From the NCBI GenBank assembly GCA_036898135.1, contig CM072523.1, positions 33,232,364 through 33,296,363 on the forward strand: 64,000 nt of DNA. Reading direction: 5' to 3'. Below the pieces are notes generated by a model. It was given only the letters and a program-made list of their open reading frames with translations. It searched no databases and had not been told where the DNA came from. A program made the position numbers and the translations under genes. Shown in pieces: positions 50,792-61,050 of this stretch; position 1 is the stretch's first letter, and the number at the start of each line of letters is the position of its first letter. The stretch is from Oncomelania hupensis. Lineage: Eukaryota > Mollusca > Gastropoda > Littorinimorpha > Pomatiopsidae.

Positions 50792-53700
50792 GCTTTGTAC
50801 AGATTTCATTTGAGTAAATCTGAGGCGCAAACAATTTTTTCAAATTATTATTGTGTCTCATTTTTGTCTTGTCTTGAATTTCTCATATAGTCATAAATTT
50901 GCCTTGTAAAGCTGTCTTGTCATGTTGTTTTATTCTATTTTAGACAAAACTATGTTGGAGCCACTGGCGCTACCTTTGTACTACAAATGCACTGCTGAAA
51001 GAGATGTATTGGAATGACAGAGAAGTAGATGGTGAAAGTGTAAGTTTATTCCTATTTTATTCACACCTTCCTGTTGCAGCTGCCTGAAGTCAGTTGCACT
51101 AATGAGCTGGTCTGCTGAACTCTGCACTGTAATCTGAATATGGTTGCCATTCAAAAAGTACTTGGCATTTACGAAAAAATAAATAAATAAATGATAATAA
51201 AATAAGAACAAATATTGTCCCCAAAGAAATTGCTGAAGTATTTGCTGTGGAGAATGTCAAAGACTTATCTCCATTTCTCTCTAATTATTTAGTTGATTGA
51301 TCAATCTTCTTCTTCTTGGATTCTGTGGCCACTCTAATCTATCTACATGGATTGATCCTATCCTATCCCGTAACCCGAAGGTCGTAGGGGCACCACAGAT
51401 GATCATTTAACCAGCGTACTCCATCTTTCTCTGTCCTCGGCAATCTTGATTGTTTCGCTCAGTGTCAAACCAGTCCATTCTTGAATGTTGTCCTCCCACC
51501 TCTTTTTCGGTCTCCCTCTTCTTCTACCTCCTTGTACTGTGCCTTGCAGGATGGTCTTTGCAAGACCTGATGATCTGGTGACATGGCCATACCATCGGAG
51601 TTTCCATTTTTTCACCACAGTGAGCAGGTCATTGTGTTGTCCAATGACTTGTGTGATGGTCTGTCGGACTTCATCGTTGGTGATGTGCTGGGTATAGGAA
51701 ATGCCCAGAAGTCTTCTGTAGCACCTCATCTCCATGCTTTGTATTCTTCGTTGTAGATCTACTGTGAGGGTCCATGTTTCGCAAGCATATAGGAAGATGG
51801 AGAGGAGAAGGGAGCGCAGCAGTCTTATCTTGGAATGTAGACTGATGGTCCTGTCTTTCCAAATTGGCTTCAACCTCGCCAGGGCAGCAGTTGTTTGTGC
51901 AATCCTGGAGAGGACTTCCTGTCTGGACCCATTGTCTGATACAATGGCTCCTAAATATTTGAAACTATGCACTGTGTTGAGGGATTGGCCTTGGACTTAG
52001 ATGTCCATGTTGATGCCATTGGTGTTGTTGGTCATCATTTTGGTCTTCTCTGCACTTATTTCCATTCCATAGGCTCTGGAGGTGGTGTCAATCCTCTGTA
52101 CCAGCTGTTCAAGTTCTTGTTCCTCTCCAGCCAATCCATCAATGTCATCCGCAAAACGAAGGTTGGAGATTGCTCTTCCCCCTATACTGACTGTGATCTA
52201 CAAGGGCATCTGACATGATACGCTCTAGGAAGATGTTGAAGAGTTTTGGAGAGAATAGGCATCCCTGACGCACACCGATTGTTGTTCTGAACCAGTTTCC
52301 GATGGCGCTGTTGTGGAGGACTGCACTGGTAGCCTTGTCATACAGGCTTTTGATGACTTCAATAATTTTAGGGCTGATGTTGTACACTCTCATGGTTGCC
52401 CACAGAGCTGCATGCCACACTCGGTCAAACACCTTTTTGAAGTCTACGAACACATAATATAGATGTTGTTGGTGCTGTAGGTATTTCTCGCAGATTATTC
52501 TGAGGTTGAAAATCTGTTCAGTGGTACTTCGCTCTGCCCTAACTCCAGGGATTGATGATCTGCATAATTCAGCAGTGATGATCTGCATAATTCGGCAGCA
52601 TAAACTGACAGGATGCTGCTATTTACAATTTAAATAAAAATTGTTCTCATGAAGGTTGGTGATGTTACACAACTGTAGTAAAGATTGAAAGAATCTGAAG
52701 AAGACAACAAAACAGTTGAACAACTTATTTATTTACATATTTATTATTGCAGAAATTTACAAAAGTGCTGATTGCCAACCGAGGGGAGATAGCATGTCGT
52801 GTGATGAGGACATGCAAAAGGCTCGGCATCAGCACAGTAGCTGTTCACAGTGATGTCGATTCCTTGGCTGTAAGTTCAACATTCTTTCATGTGTTACATA
52901 TTTCTATTGTTCTTTCTTTCTTTATTTATTGCTTTTTTGTTTTTGTGCTTTCTTTTTTCTTCTTCTTACTTTAGTTATTTACTTTTAAAATTTAGGTTTT
53001 TATTTGTTAGTTTGTACTAATTCACCGTCCACTTTTTTTTTGCTCAAAAGAGAATTTAGTATCCTATTCCTTTTCATTTTGTTTCTCTCTATATTTCTGT
53101 TGTTCACACATAGGGCATCGCTGTTTGGATAACTGCATAAGAGTGAGTAAATTACAGATCACTCTTTTTGTTTTGTTTTTTGCTATTTAGGTGCATACCA
53201 GGATGGCGGATGAAGCGATCTGCATTGGCAAAGCTCCCACCAGCGAGAGCTACCTGCGAATGGATAAGATCTTGGAAGCTGTGAAACAGACTGGTGCCCA
53301 AGCGGTACGTCATGCTTTGTGAAGAGGGTGATATAGAAAGGGAGAAGGAGAAACTCCGAAGTTGGATGAGAGGAAAGCTGAGATGGGTGTTTATGGAGAG
53401 AAGGGAGAGAGAATTGGACACATGATGGACTCTTCACATAGAAACATAAATTATAGTACAGATTATTTTGGAGGTTGTCGGTGTTACCTCCTGGTACAAC
53501 TATGACTATCATGTTTGAAAACACTTGACTGCTCTCCCATTTCAAATTTACTTTTCAAAGTTTTTTAACTCATTTAAGTCGTGCCGGAAACGGTGTTACG
53601 GCACTAACGGTGCCTAAGAGGAGCGTGCCGCTGTTATTCGTACGTCGGGTGTTTCTTTTTTTTTATAACAGAAAATGAGTACCAAGGGAACTAAGCGCTA

Positions 53701-56379
53701 CACATATTTGAAAGGGGTCTTTTTAGAGTAGATTGCTTCCCTTTGACCATATTTTTGACAAAGTTTCTCTTGAGATCTCGCGATTTTTATAAAGCTGGTA
53801 ACATTCATTGTGTACAAAATGGCTTCCCGTTTTGAACGCCGATTGTTGGGAAAATTTTGTTTTAGTTATGTGACAAATGCCTCTTCAGATTGTGCTTTCA
53901 TGATTATTTTTGTGTAAAATTCATTTCTACAGTGTTTTTACATCATAAAAACAAGAGAATCAAATATTTTCATACATGAAAAATGGGTGCAACATATAGG
54001 TATTGTGCTTCTTATGAAAAATGTTTTTTTGGCCAAAAGTGATGTGTTTTTGGTGCAAAAAAATTTTTTTTCTTGAGGATTATAGCAGATTGTTGGTAAG
54101 TGAAATTAAAAATACATACTTTAAGCTTTCATTTGCAATTTATGTTATGTTTCTATGTTGTCTAGTACATTTGGTGTGATTTTTTAAAAATAGCCTAAAA
54201 TCCTGCGACTCTGGAATGATGCCGAGTCTGGCACTCTGCGACTTTAATGAGTTAATGTTATTAAATTACAGATTTATTTATTTTATTTTAGCTATCACTT
54301 AGAGCTCTATAGCTATTAGACAAAAATTTTATAATGCAATAATTCAGAGACCTTCATTATTATTGTTTTCATAGTGAGAATTCATATAAAGACTGCAAGG
54401 TCTATAATCAAGTCATCACTACTGTATCCATACCTGAGCTTATTTAAATCGGGTCCATCAAACAAATGACTTATTCAATGTCAGTATTCCGCCAGAATTC
54501 TCACTAGTCCATTAACAACTTTCATTCACAATGAAGTAGATATTTGTATGCAAATGATGAAAGACAGTGACTGATTCGGTAAGATTTGTGATGGTATGGT
54601 CAGCTATAGAAAAAAAAGTGGGCGGAGTGAGATAAAAATGTCACCAGCTGGATGAGTCAGTTGCAAGAATTAGGTCAACTGCAGGATTTTTGACTCACAT
54701 ACACAGCAGTGTAAGTCTCTGTATTTACCAAAAAAAACAAATTTTTCAAGATTTTTGCAAATCTGTGCGAGATTAGTCATAAATAGTTAAAAAATGACAG
54801 TTAATAACAAATAAATTTTATGACAGTTAATAACAAATAAATTTTGTTCGTCCGTCCGACTGTCTTTCCTCCATCTGCCGTCCGGACGTGCAAAGCTTGC
54901 AAGTGGATTAATATGAATGAATGACTTTACTTCAAGGTCAAGGTCACAGGGTCAACAAATTATAATTAAAAACCCCAATTTTTCACAAAATGTCACTTTT
55001 TTTTCTAAGTTATTAATATTGAACTTGTGAATCTTGAAATTGATGCATGAAATATATCAATGAGACACACATCATATGCACATTTGATCAACCTCACTCC
55101 AAGGTCAAGGTCACTGGAGCGTTCCAAAGTCAGTCAGTCAGTATTTTGAAGTGACCTTTACCCTAAACTATGAGAGATATAAAGTTCGAACTTGTGTTAA
55201 GAGATGATAGATTAATCTTTCAAATATGTTCTGTTTTTGCGTTGATCTTGAAGGTCAAGGTTATTTTAGGCCTTGCAAAAACATACAAAAAATTTATAAT
55301 TGTACAGTGGAATGGCTCTATTTAGCACCAACATTGGGTTGTTTGATCATACATGAGCATAAGAGGTCACATAAAGGTGAAGGTCAGGTCAAGGTTACTG
55401 AAGGTCAAGTTCATCCCAATGTCTGTGTTTTTTGTCATAATACAGCTTTTTCTGTAGTTATTTGATATTACATGAGTATATTTGAAGCCGGAGGTCAAGG
55501 TCATCTCAAGGTCAAGAGCATAGAAAGATCAAAGTCAGTGTTACTTTGCATTTTAATGCCACTGTCTCATTTTGTTTCTTGACTCATATGTACCCATCCT
55601 CAACATTTTTTTTCCAGATTTTCTCAAATCTGTGCGAGATGAGAACTAAATAGTCCAAAATTGATATTTAAAAAAATGTCTTATCTGACCCTTCGCCGTC
55701 CGCCTGTGAAAATACTTAAAAGTGGCTAAGTACTCAAAGTCTTTTTAACTATCACAACCAAACTTAGTAAGATGGTGTACACTTATGAGACCTCGAAATT
55801 GATCACTTCACTTCAAGGTAAAGGTCACAGGGTCATCAAATGTTCGTTAAAAAAAAAAGACAATTTTAAACAAAATTTCATTTTTTTCTAGGTTATTAAC
55901 ATTGAACTTATGTTTCTTTGTTGTATGGTAGATATTAATGAGACACACATACTCTGCAAATTTGGTCAACCTCACTCCAAGGTCAGGGTAACTGAAGTTG
56001 TCCAAAGCAGTTTGTGTAGGTATTTTAAAGTGACCTTGACCCTAACCTATGAGAGATATAAAGTCCAAACTTGTTGTATTTAGAGACGATATGTTGATCT
56101 TTCATATGTGTTCCATTTTTGCGTTGATCTTGAAGGTCAAGGTCATTTTAAGGGCAGTCATTTTCACGTTAAACATTGCAATTTTCATAAGGAGTAAGTG
56201 AGTCATATGGGCTTTGCTCTTCTAGTTTACTCATGTTTTGGTGCTAAATAATGAAATTGTAAAATCATTTAAATGATAAAGTTAGGTTCAGTCTTGCTAA
56301 TGTTTTTTTTCTTCTCATTTTCCAGGTTCATCCAGGCTATGGCTTCCTCTCAGAGAACACAGTCTTTGCTGCTAAACTG
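49807..56379 (+). CDS. PCCA: Propionyl-CoA carboxylase alpha chain, five N-terminal coding exons (3' end outside window)
   Basis: A plus-strand gene for the biotin carboxylase subunit of mitochondrial propionyl-CoA carboxylase, which carboxylates propionyl-CoA to methylmalonyl-CoA. Five in-phase exons give 154 residues: an Arg/Ser-rich mitochondrial presequence starting [13 protein letters not shown], then [50 protein letters not shown] and [24 protein letters not shown] and AVHPGYGF favour PCCA over MCCC1 (YSEAD, AIHPGYGF). All junctions are phase 0 with GT/AG. The ATP-grasp, carboxyltransferase-linker and biotinyl parts must lie beyond the right edge. Introns 2 and 5 hold RTE-like LINE insertions. 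Confidence 0.93.
50737..50788. repeat. (TA)n/(GA)n microsatellite
   Basis: A short TA run followed by about 40 bp of AG repeat in PCCA intron 1. The rest of the intron (49888-50943) shows nothing recognisable. Confidence 0.95.
50944..51039 (+). CDS. PCCA: PCCA exon 2
   Basis: 32 codons between a pyrimidine-rich TATTTTAG acceptor and a consensus AGT|GTAAGT donor, phase 0 at both ends. Encodes [20 protein letters not shown], corresponding in position to the poorly conserved linker before the biotin carboxylase fold. Confidence 0.7.
51357..52548 (-). mobile_element. RTE-like LINE insertion in PCCA intron 2 (copy A), 5'-truncated
   Basis: Flanked by an exact GGATTGAT duplication (51349-51356 and 52549-52556). 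On the minus strand it encodes the RT core onwards and ends in a GGATAGGATAGGA-type tail at 51357. A 23-bp tandem duplication lies just beyond its 5' end (52554-52600). Confidence 0.85.
51403..52548 (-). pseudogene. RTE-like LINE reverse transcriptase, frameshifted (copy A)
   Basis: An upstream frame carries RT motifs [39 protein letters not shown] and [21 protein letters not shown] shift near 52150-51975 is followed by [35 protein letters not shown] and [20 protein letters not shown]. The clade call is by resemblance to RTE-type C-termini and is not certain. Confidence 0.75.
52753..52869 (+). CDS. PCCA: PCCA exon 3
   Basis: 39 codons, phase 0: [20 protein letters not shown] then [13 protein letters not shown], the start of the biotin carboxylase N-terminal domain. 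Donor GCT|GTAAGT. Confidence 0.96.
53191..53304 (+). CDS. PCCA: PCCA exon 4
   Basis: 38 codons, phase 0: [20 protein letters not shown] then [14 protein letters not shown], aligned to MADEAVCVGPAPTSKSYL. Donor GCG|GTACGT. Confidence 0.96.
53565..54255. mobile_element. piggyBac-like MITE with TTAA target duplication, second copy
   Basis: TTAA at 53565-53568 and 54252-54255 brackets inverted repeats CTCATTTAAGTCG and CGACTTTAATGAG (12 of 13). The 683-bp body is the same length as the element at 30088-30770. A minimal Met-initiated start ([10 protein letters not shown], about 53819) is present, with no transposase. Confidence 0.65.
54745..55600 (+). repeat. AGGTCA-rich interspersed repeat, copy 2
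   Basis: Begins near TTTTGCAAATCTGTGCGAGA. Carries at least six (T)CAAGGTCA motifs (for example 54939, 55099, 55248, 55385, 55491 and 55508). Ends near TGCCACTGTCTCATTTTG. Confidence 0.75.
55601..56235 (+). repeat. AGGTCA-rich interspersed repeat, copy 3 (3'-shortened)
   Basis: Directly follows copy 2 in tandem, starting at the CAAATCTGTGCGAGATGA block. Contains AAAGGTCACAGGGTCATC, CTCCAAGGTCAGGG and GAAGGTCAAGGTCATT. Confidence 0.75.
56326..56379 (+). CDS. PCCA: PCCA exon 5 (54 nt, last in window)
   Basis: 18 codons, phase 0: [18 protein letters not shown], the highly conserved glycine-rich segment of biotin carboxylases. Donor CTG|GTAATT. Confidence 0.97.
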
Positions 56380-56463
56380 GTAATTAGTTTTGTTTTTGAA
56401 TGGACAATCATTTATAGCATACTTCTGACAGACTTGCCTATCATAGGTTCGTTCTCCATAATT

Positions 56464-57561
56464 CCTATCCTATCCTATCCCATAACTCAGAGGTCGTAGG
56501 GGCACCACAAATGATCGTTTAACCAGCGTACTCCATCTTTCCCTGTCCTCAGCAACCCTGATTGTTTTGCTCAGTGTCAAACCTGTCCATTCTCAAATGT
56601 TGTCCTCCCACCTCCTTTTCGGTCTCCCTCTTCTTCTACCTCCTTGCACTGTGCCTTGCAGGATGGTCTTTGCAAGACCTGATGATCTGGTGATGTGGCC
56701 ATACCATCGGAGTTTACGTTTTTTCACCACTGTGAGCAGGTCATCGTGTTGTCCAATGGCTTGTGTGATGGTCTATCGGACTTCGTCGTTGGTGATGTGC
56801 TGGGTATAGAAAATGCCCAGAAGTCTTCTGTAGCACCTCATCTCCATGCTTTGTATTCTTCGTTGGAGATCTGCTGTGAGGGTCCATGTTTCGCAAGCAT
56901 ATAGGAAGATGGAGATGACAAAGGAGTGCAGCAGCCTTACATTGGAATGTAGACTGATGGTCCTGTGTTTCCAAATTGGCTTCAACCTCGCCAAGGCAGC
57001 AGTTGTTTGTGCGATCCTGGAGAGGACTTCCTGTCGGGACCCATTGTCTGATTCAAAGGCTCCTAAATATTTGAAGCTATGCACTGTGTTGAGGGATTGG
57101 CCTTGGACTTTGATGTCCGTGTTGATGCCATTGGTGTTGTTGGTCATCATTTTGGTCTTTTCTGCACTTATTTCCATTCCATAGGCTCTGGAGGTGGTGT
57201 CAAGCCTCTGTACCAGAGAACAGAGACGAAGAAGAAATCCTCCCAATTCTCAGAGAAGAAGTTGAGGCAGCAGTGTAATCGCTGAAGAAGGGGAAGTCAG
57301 CGGGAGTGGACAACATACCTGCGGAACTGCTTCAAGCAGGAGGAGAAGCGATGATCGACGCACTCACCATAATCTGTAACAAGATCTGGCAGAGTGGGGA
57401 GTGGCCTACACCATGGACCCAGTCGCTTGTCATCACTCTTCCCAAAAATGGTAACCTTCAAGAATGTGAAAATTAACGCACCATCAGCCTCATCAGCCAT
57501 CCCAGCAAGGTCCTCCTGAAAATAATACTCAACAGGTTGAAACCCCAAGCTTAACAAATCA
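56464..57561. mobile_element. RTE-like LINE insertion with internal 5' inversion (copy C)
   Basis: Flanked by exact CCATAATT duplications (56456-56463 and 57562-57569). From 56464 to about 57215 the LINE reads on the minus strand (3' half with a GGATA-type tail at 56464). From about 57216 to 57561 it reads on the plus strand and encodes the RT N-terminal region (LKKGKSAGVDNIPAELLQAG, then IICNKIWQSGEWPTPWTQSL). The RT core between the halves is missing. Confidence 0.85.
56740..57246 (-). pseudogene. RTE-like LINE C-terminal frame (copy C)
   Basis: Minus-strand frame with [34 protein letters not shown] and [19 protein letters not shown], about 90% like copy A. Breaks near 56773 by frameshift. 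Confidence 0.75.
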
Positions 57562-58254
57562 CCATAATTATTCGTACACAGTTTTTCCTTCGCGTATGGT
57601 CCAGTGGTCAGCTGGCAAAAAATACGGTCAAAATTAACTTTGTAAAGTATTATGTTTTTCTTCCAATTAGAAGATGCGCTGTGTAGTTACTTCCCTTACG
57701 AAAGTGGAGCATGCGCACATTTAGTAAATTCACCACACTTGTGTTCCGGTTTCCTTGATTCTGCTCAGTGTTGTGTACTTGCGTGAAAACTGAAGTGAAG
57801 CCATGATGCAGGCTATTCACCGGATCCAAATAAAGATGAACCAATAGTTAAGCAGCATGCCAGAACTAAATTTTTTTGGAAAGTCTGCAACAAAAAGTGA
57901 CATTGTTTGACTACATCTCTGAAAAGGCCAGAGTTTGCAAGATGCACTTTGCGCAAAATCAACTTATCGTTGCACATTGCGATCTCAAAGACGGCGAAAG
58001 CGTGTATTATCAAAATTACATGAGAAGTTTGAAGAAGCTACTAAAAAACCTTTTGCAGGTGAAGACAAAGGCCATTGGTGCAGAGTACATGCATACATTA
58101 TAACCTAAAGTATGTGTGATGTGTTGGTTATGTGAAAGAAAGTTTATTTGCCCTCTTCTGCAAAACATTGACCTGAGAATGAGATCTTCACTTGTCCTTT
58201 CATTGTTGACTTGCATGCATAACAATGTGAGTCAGTGTACTCAACGGAAAAAAA

Positions 58255-59850
58255 CAACGTTGTACACATTTTTGCAAATCTGTGCAAGATGAGTCTTAAA
58301 TGGACCAAAAATTATATTTTAAAAAAAATGTCAGTCCTTTCGTCTGTCTTCTGCCAGCCGTCGTCTGTCTGTGCAAAAACTTTAAAGTAGCTAAATACTC
58401 AGAGCCTATTTCAACTATCACTAACAAAATTGGTAAAATGGTATATACCCATGAGACTTTGAAAATGATCAGTGATTGAATAACTTTACTTCAAGATCAA
58501 GGTCACAGGGTCATCAATTGTTAGGCAAATAAGAAGACCAAAATGATGACCAACAACACCAATGACATCATGGACATCAAAGCCCAAGGCCAATCCCTCA
58601 ACACAGTGCATTGCTTCAATTATTTAGGAGCCATTGTATCAGACAATGGGTCCCTTTCAGGTAGTCCTCTCCAGGATCACGCAAACAACTGTGGCCCTGA
58701 CAAGGTTTAAGCCCATTTGGAAAGACAGGACCATCAGTCTACATTCCAAGTAAGGCTGCAGCGCTCGCTTGTCATCTCCATCTTGCTTTACGATTGCGAA
58801 ACATGGACACTCACAGCAGATCTTCAATAAAGAATACAAAGAATTGAGATTAGGTGCTATAGAGGACTTCTGGGCATTTCCCATTCCCAGCACATCACCA
58901 ACAACAAGTCCGACAGACCATCACACAAGCAATTGGACAACATGATAACAGGCTCACAGTGGTAAAAAACGGAAACTCCGATGATATGGCCACGTCACCA
59001 GAGCATCAGGCTTTGCAAAGACCATTCTGCAAGACACGGTGCAAGGAGGCAGAAGAAGAGTGAGACAGAAAATGGGGTGGTAGGACAACATTCGAGAATG
59101 GACAGGCTTGACACTGAGTGAAACCATGAGGGTTGCTGAGGACAGAGAAAGATGGAGTATGCTGGTTAAACGATCATCTGTGGTGCCCTAACGACTTTTA
59201 AGTTACGGGATAGGGTAGGACGATTTTTCACAAAATTTAACTTTTTTTCTCTAGGTTATTAATATTGAACGTATACTTTTTTTATGCTTGATAGATATCA
59301 ATGAGACACACATGCTTTGCAAATTTGGTCAACCTCATTCCAAGGTCAAGGTCACTGGAGCTGTCCAAAGTCAATTTGTATAGGTACTTTAAAATGACCT
59401 TGATCCTTAACTATGAGATATGTAGAGATATAAAGTCCAAACTTGTTGTATTTAGAGGAGATAGACTGATCTTTCATATATGTTCAGTTTTTGCATTGAT
59501 TTTGAAGGTTAAGGTAATTATAGGCCTTGCAAAAACAAAACAAAAAAATAGGTCATCATACAGCGGAATGGCTGTTTATTTAATCCATAGTATGAAAAAA
59601 CATCGGATTATTTGATCAGACATGCATGAGAGATCACACAAAGGTCAAGGTCATCCCAAGGGCAATAGTATTTCAAGGTCACAGTTGTTTTTGTGTGCCC
59701 AATACAACTTTTACTGTTCTTTATTTGATAGTAAATGAGTGTATTTGAAGCAGAGGTCAGTGTCATTTCAAGGCCTAGAGCATAAAAAGATAAAAGGTGG
59801 TTTTACTTTGCATTTTAATGCCACCATTTCATTTTGTTTTCCTGGGCACT
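58255..59850 (+). repeat. AGGTCA-rich interspersed repeat, copy 4, split by a LINE
   Basis: 5' part 58255-58530 and 3' part 59220-59850 together match copy 2. Motifs include AGATCAAGGTCACAGGGTCA and AAGGTCAAGGTCACTGG. The break is the LINE at 58531-59219. Confidence 0.75.
58531..59219 (+). mobile_element. RTE-like LINE fragment nested in the AGGTCA repeat (copy D)
   Basis: Plus-strand, 5'-truncated within [11 protein letters not shown]. Decayed C-terminal frames (FKPIWKDRT, then [14 protein letters not shown]) continue to the shared ATCATCTGTGGTGCCC end and a GGGATAGGGTAGGA tail. Multiple stops and frameshifts. Confidence 0.75.
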
Positions 59851-59892
59851 CATTTTCTGGTTAAATATTGCGAGTACCTTACAGAGCATGTA

Positions 59893-60841
59893 TGTTACGT
59901 TGAGACGCTCATGATGGTGCGTGTGGAATGCGCACGATGTTATGTGCGAAGCGCGTGCAATGGTAGGCTTGTGTGTGACGCGCGCGATAGATCTGTTCGT
60001 TTTATTTTTGCAACGCATGCAGTAATAGAGTGTATTTATCTTTGATTTGATTTTGCGTTGTTATTAGTAGAGGCTTTGTGTAACGTTAGTGTTTTTAGTT
60101 GGTCGATATTGTTTGAGAATTTTCGGGAATTAGTTGTTTACTATCGATCGAAGCGTGTGGATTATTCTGTTGGTTACCATGGAAGCTTCCATTCCAAATG
60201 GGGTTGTATGACGTGAGTCACGTGATTGTTACACTCAGTTCGATGTTGGTGTTTTCTATCAGTATCTGATTCAACCCCGATGCTTGAATTCCTGATAGTT
60301 GTGTAACTCAGATTCGTTTATTCACACAGCCCGTCCAAACAGCATACAAGTCACAAAGTCGACGTATGAAGTTTTCCACTTTTATTCAGCACACACCAAC
60401 AACTGCATACAATTCTCAATTCAACTCAACAACTTTCACAGCAACTTTCCAAATCACTATCAACAACTTTACTCTCTCAACACCGACTCGGCACACGATT
60501 AAATAACCTCTCTCTTTTCTGGAACAATATGGTACATGGTAGAAATGACGTACTGCCACCAATCGAACTAAAGATCGTCATCACTGGCTTACGTCATTAC
60601 ACATTTTCTCTACTTCCGGGAACATTCACGACCTTCGATATCCATCCGGAAATTTCTATCAAGAGTAAACACGCAGATCCAGAAACTTCGCAAATTATCA
60701 ACGTTATACAAAGCCTCTCCTAACAACAATGCAAACTCAAATCAAAGGTAAATAAACTCCATTATTGAATACTTTGCAAAACGAAACGATTAGATCTATC
60801 GTACACGCTTTAGACACACTTTCGTTCGTTTCAACGTAACA
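59893..60841 (-). repeat. Probable 3' LTR of the Gmr1-type element
   Basis: 949 bp bounded by inverted TGTTACGTTGAGACG (59893) and CGTTTCAACGTAACA (60841), i.e. TG...CA ends with an unusually long 15-bp terminal inverted repeat. Lies directly downstream of a polypurine tract relative to the minus-strand pol. The partner LTR is outside the window, so identity could not be checked. Confidence 0.65.
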
Positions 60842-60857
60842 TAACCCCCCACTCAAG
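60842..60857 (-). other. Polypurine tract
   Basis: On the minus strand AGTGGGGGG sits immediately upstream of the LTR start, where plus-strand DNA synthesis is primed. Confidence 0.65.
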
Positions 60858-61050
60858 AAGAAATTTACTTAATTTCTTTCAACAACGTTGAAACGTAATG
60901 CACAAACAAAGTTTAGAATTAAAACGTATTTCGTACTGTCTGAATACTGTCAGTGTTCACAGTTCATTCACACAGAGTCAATGTTCTTCCATCCGCAAGT
61001 CTATCTGGATATTGTCAATATTCACACTTTATCTACACGGTCAATGTTTT

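Larger units (their letters stand above)
56429..58205 (-). mobile_element. hAT-type element, copy 4, reverse orientation, split by a LINE
   Basis: Starts CAGACTTGCC and continues after the LINE at 57570 with ATTCGTACACAG and CGCGTATGGTC, matching the reverse complement of the reference copy at 46057-46915. A short frame (57876-58103) includes DYISEKARVCKMHFAQNQL, similar to a stretch in the 950-2835 copy. The far end is truncated near 58205. Confidence 0.65.

Noticed and set aside
49807..56379. MCCC1 (methylcrotonoyl-CoA carboxylase) as the identity of the plus-strand gene
   Set aside because: HSDVD, the APTSESYL stretch and AVHPGYGF fit PCCA better than the corresponding MCCC1 residues.
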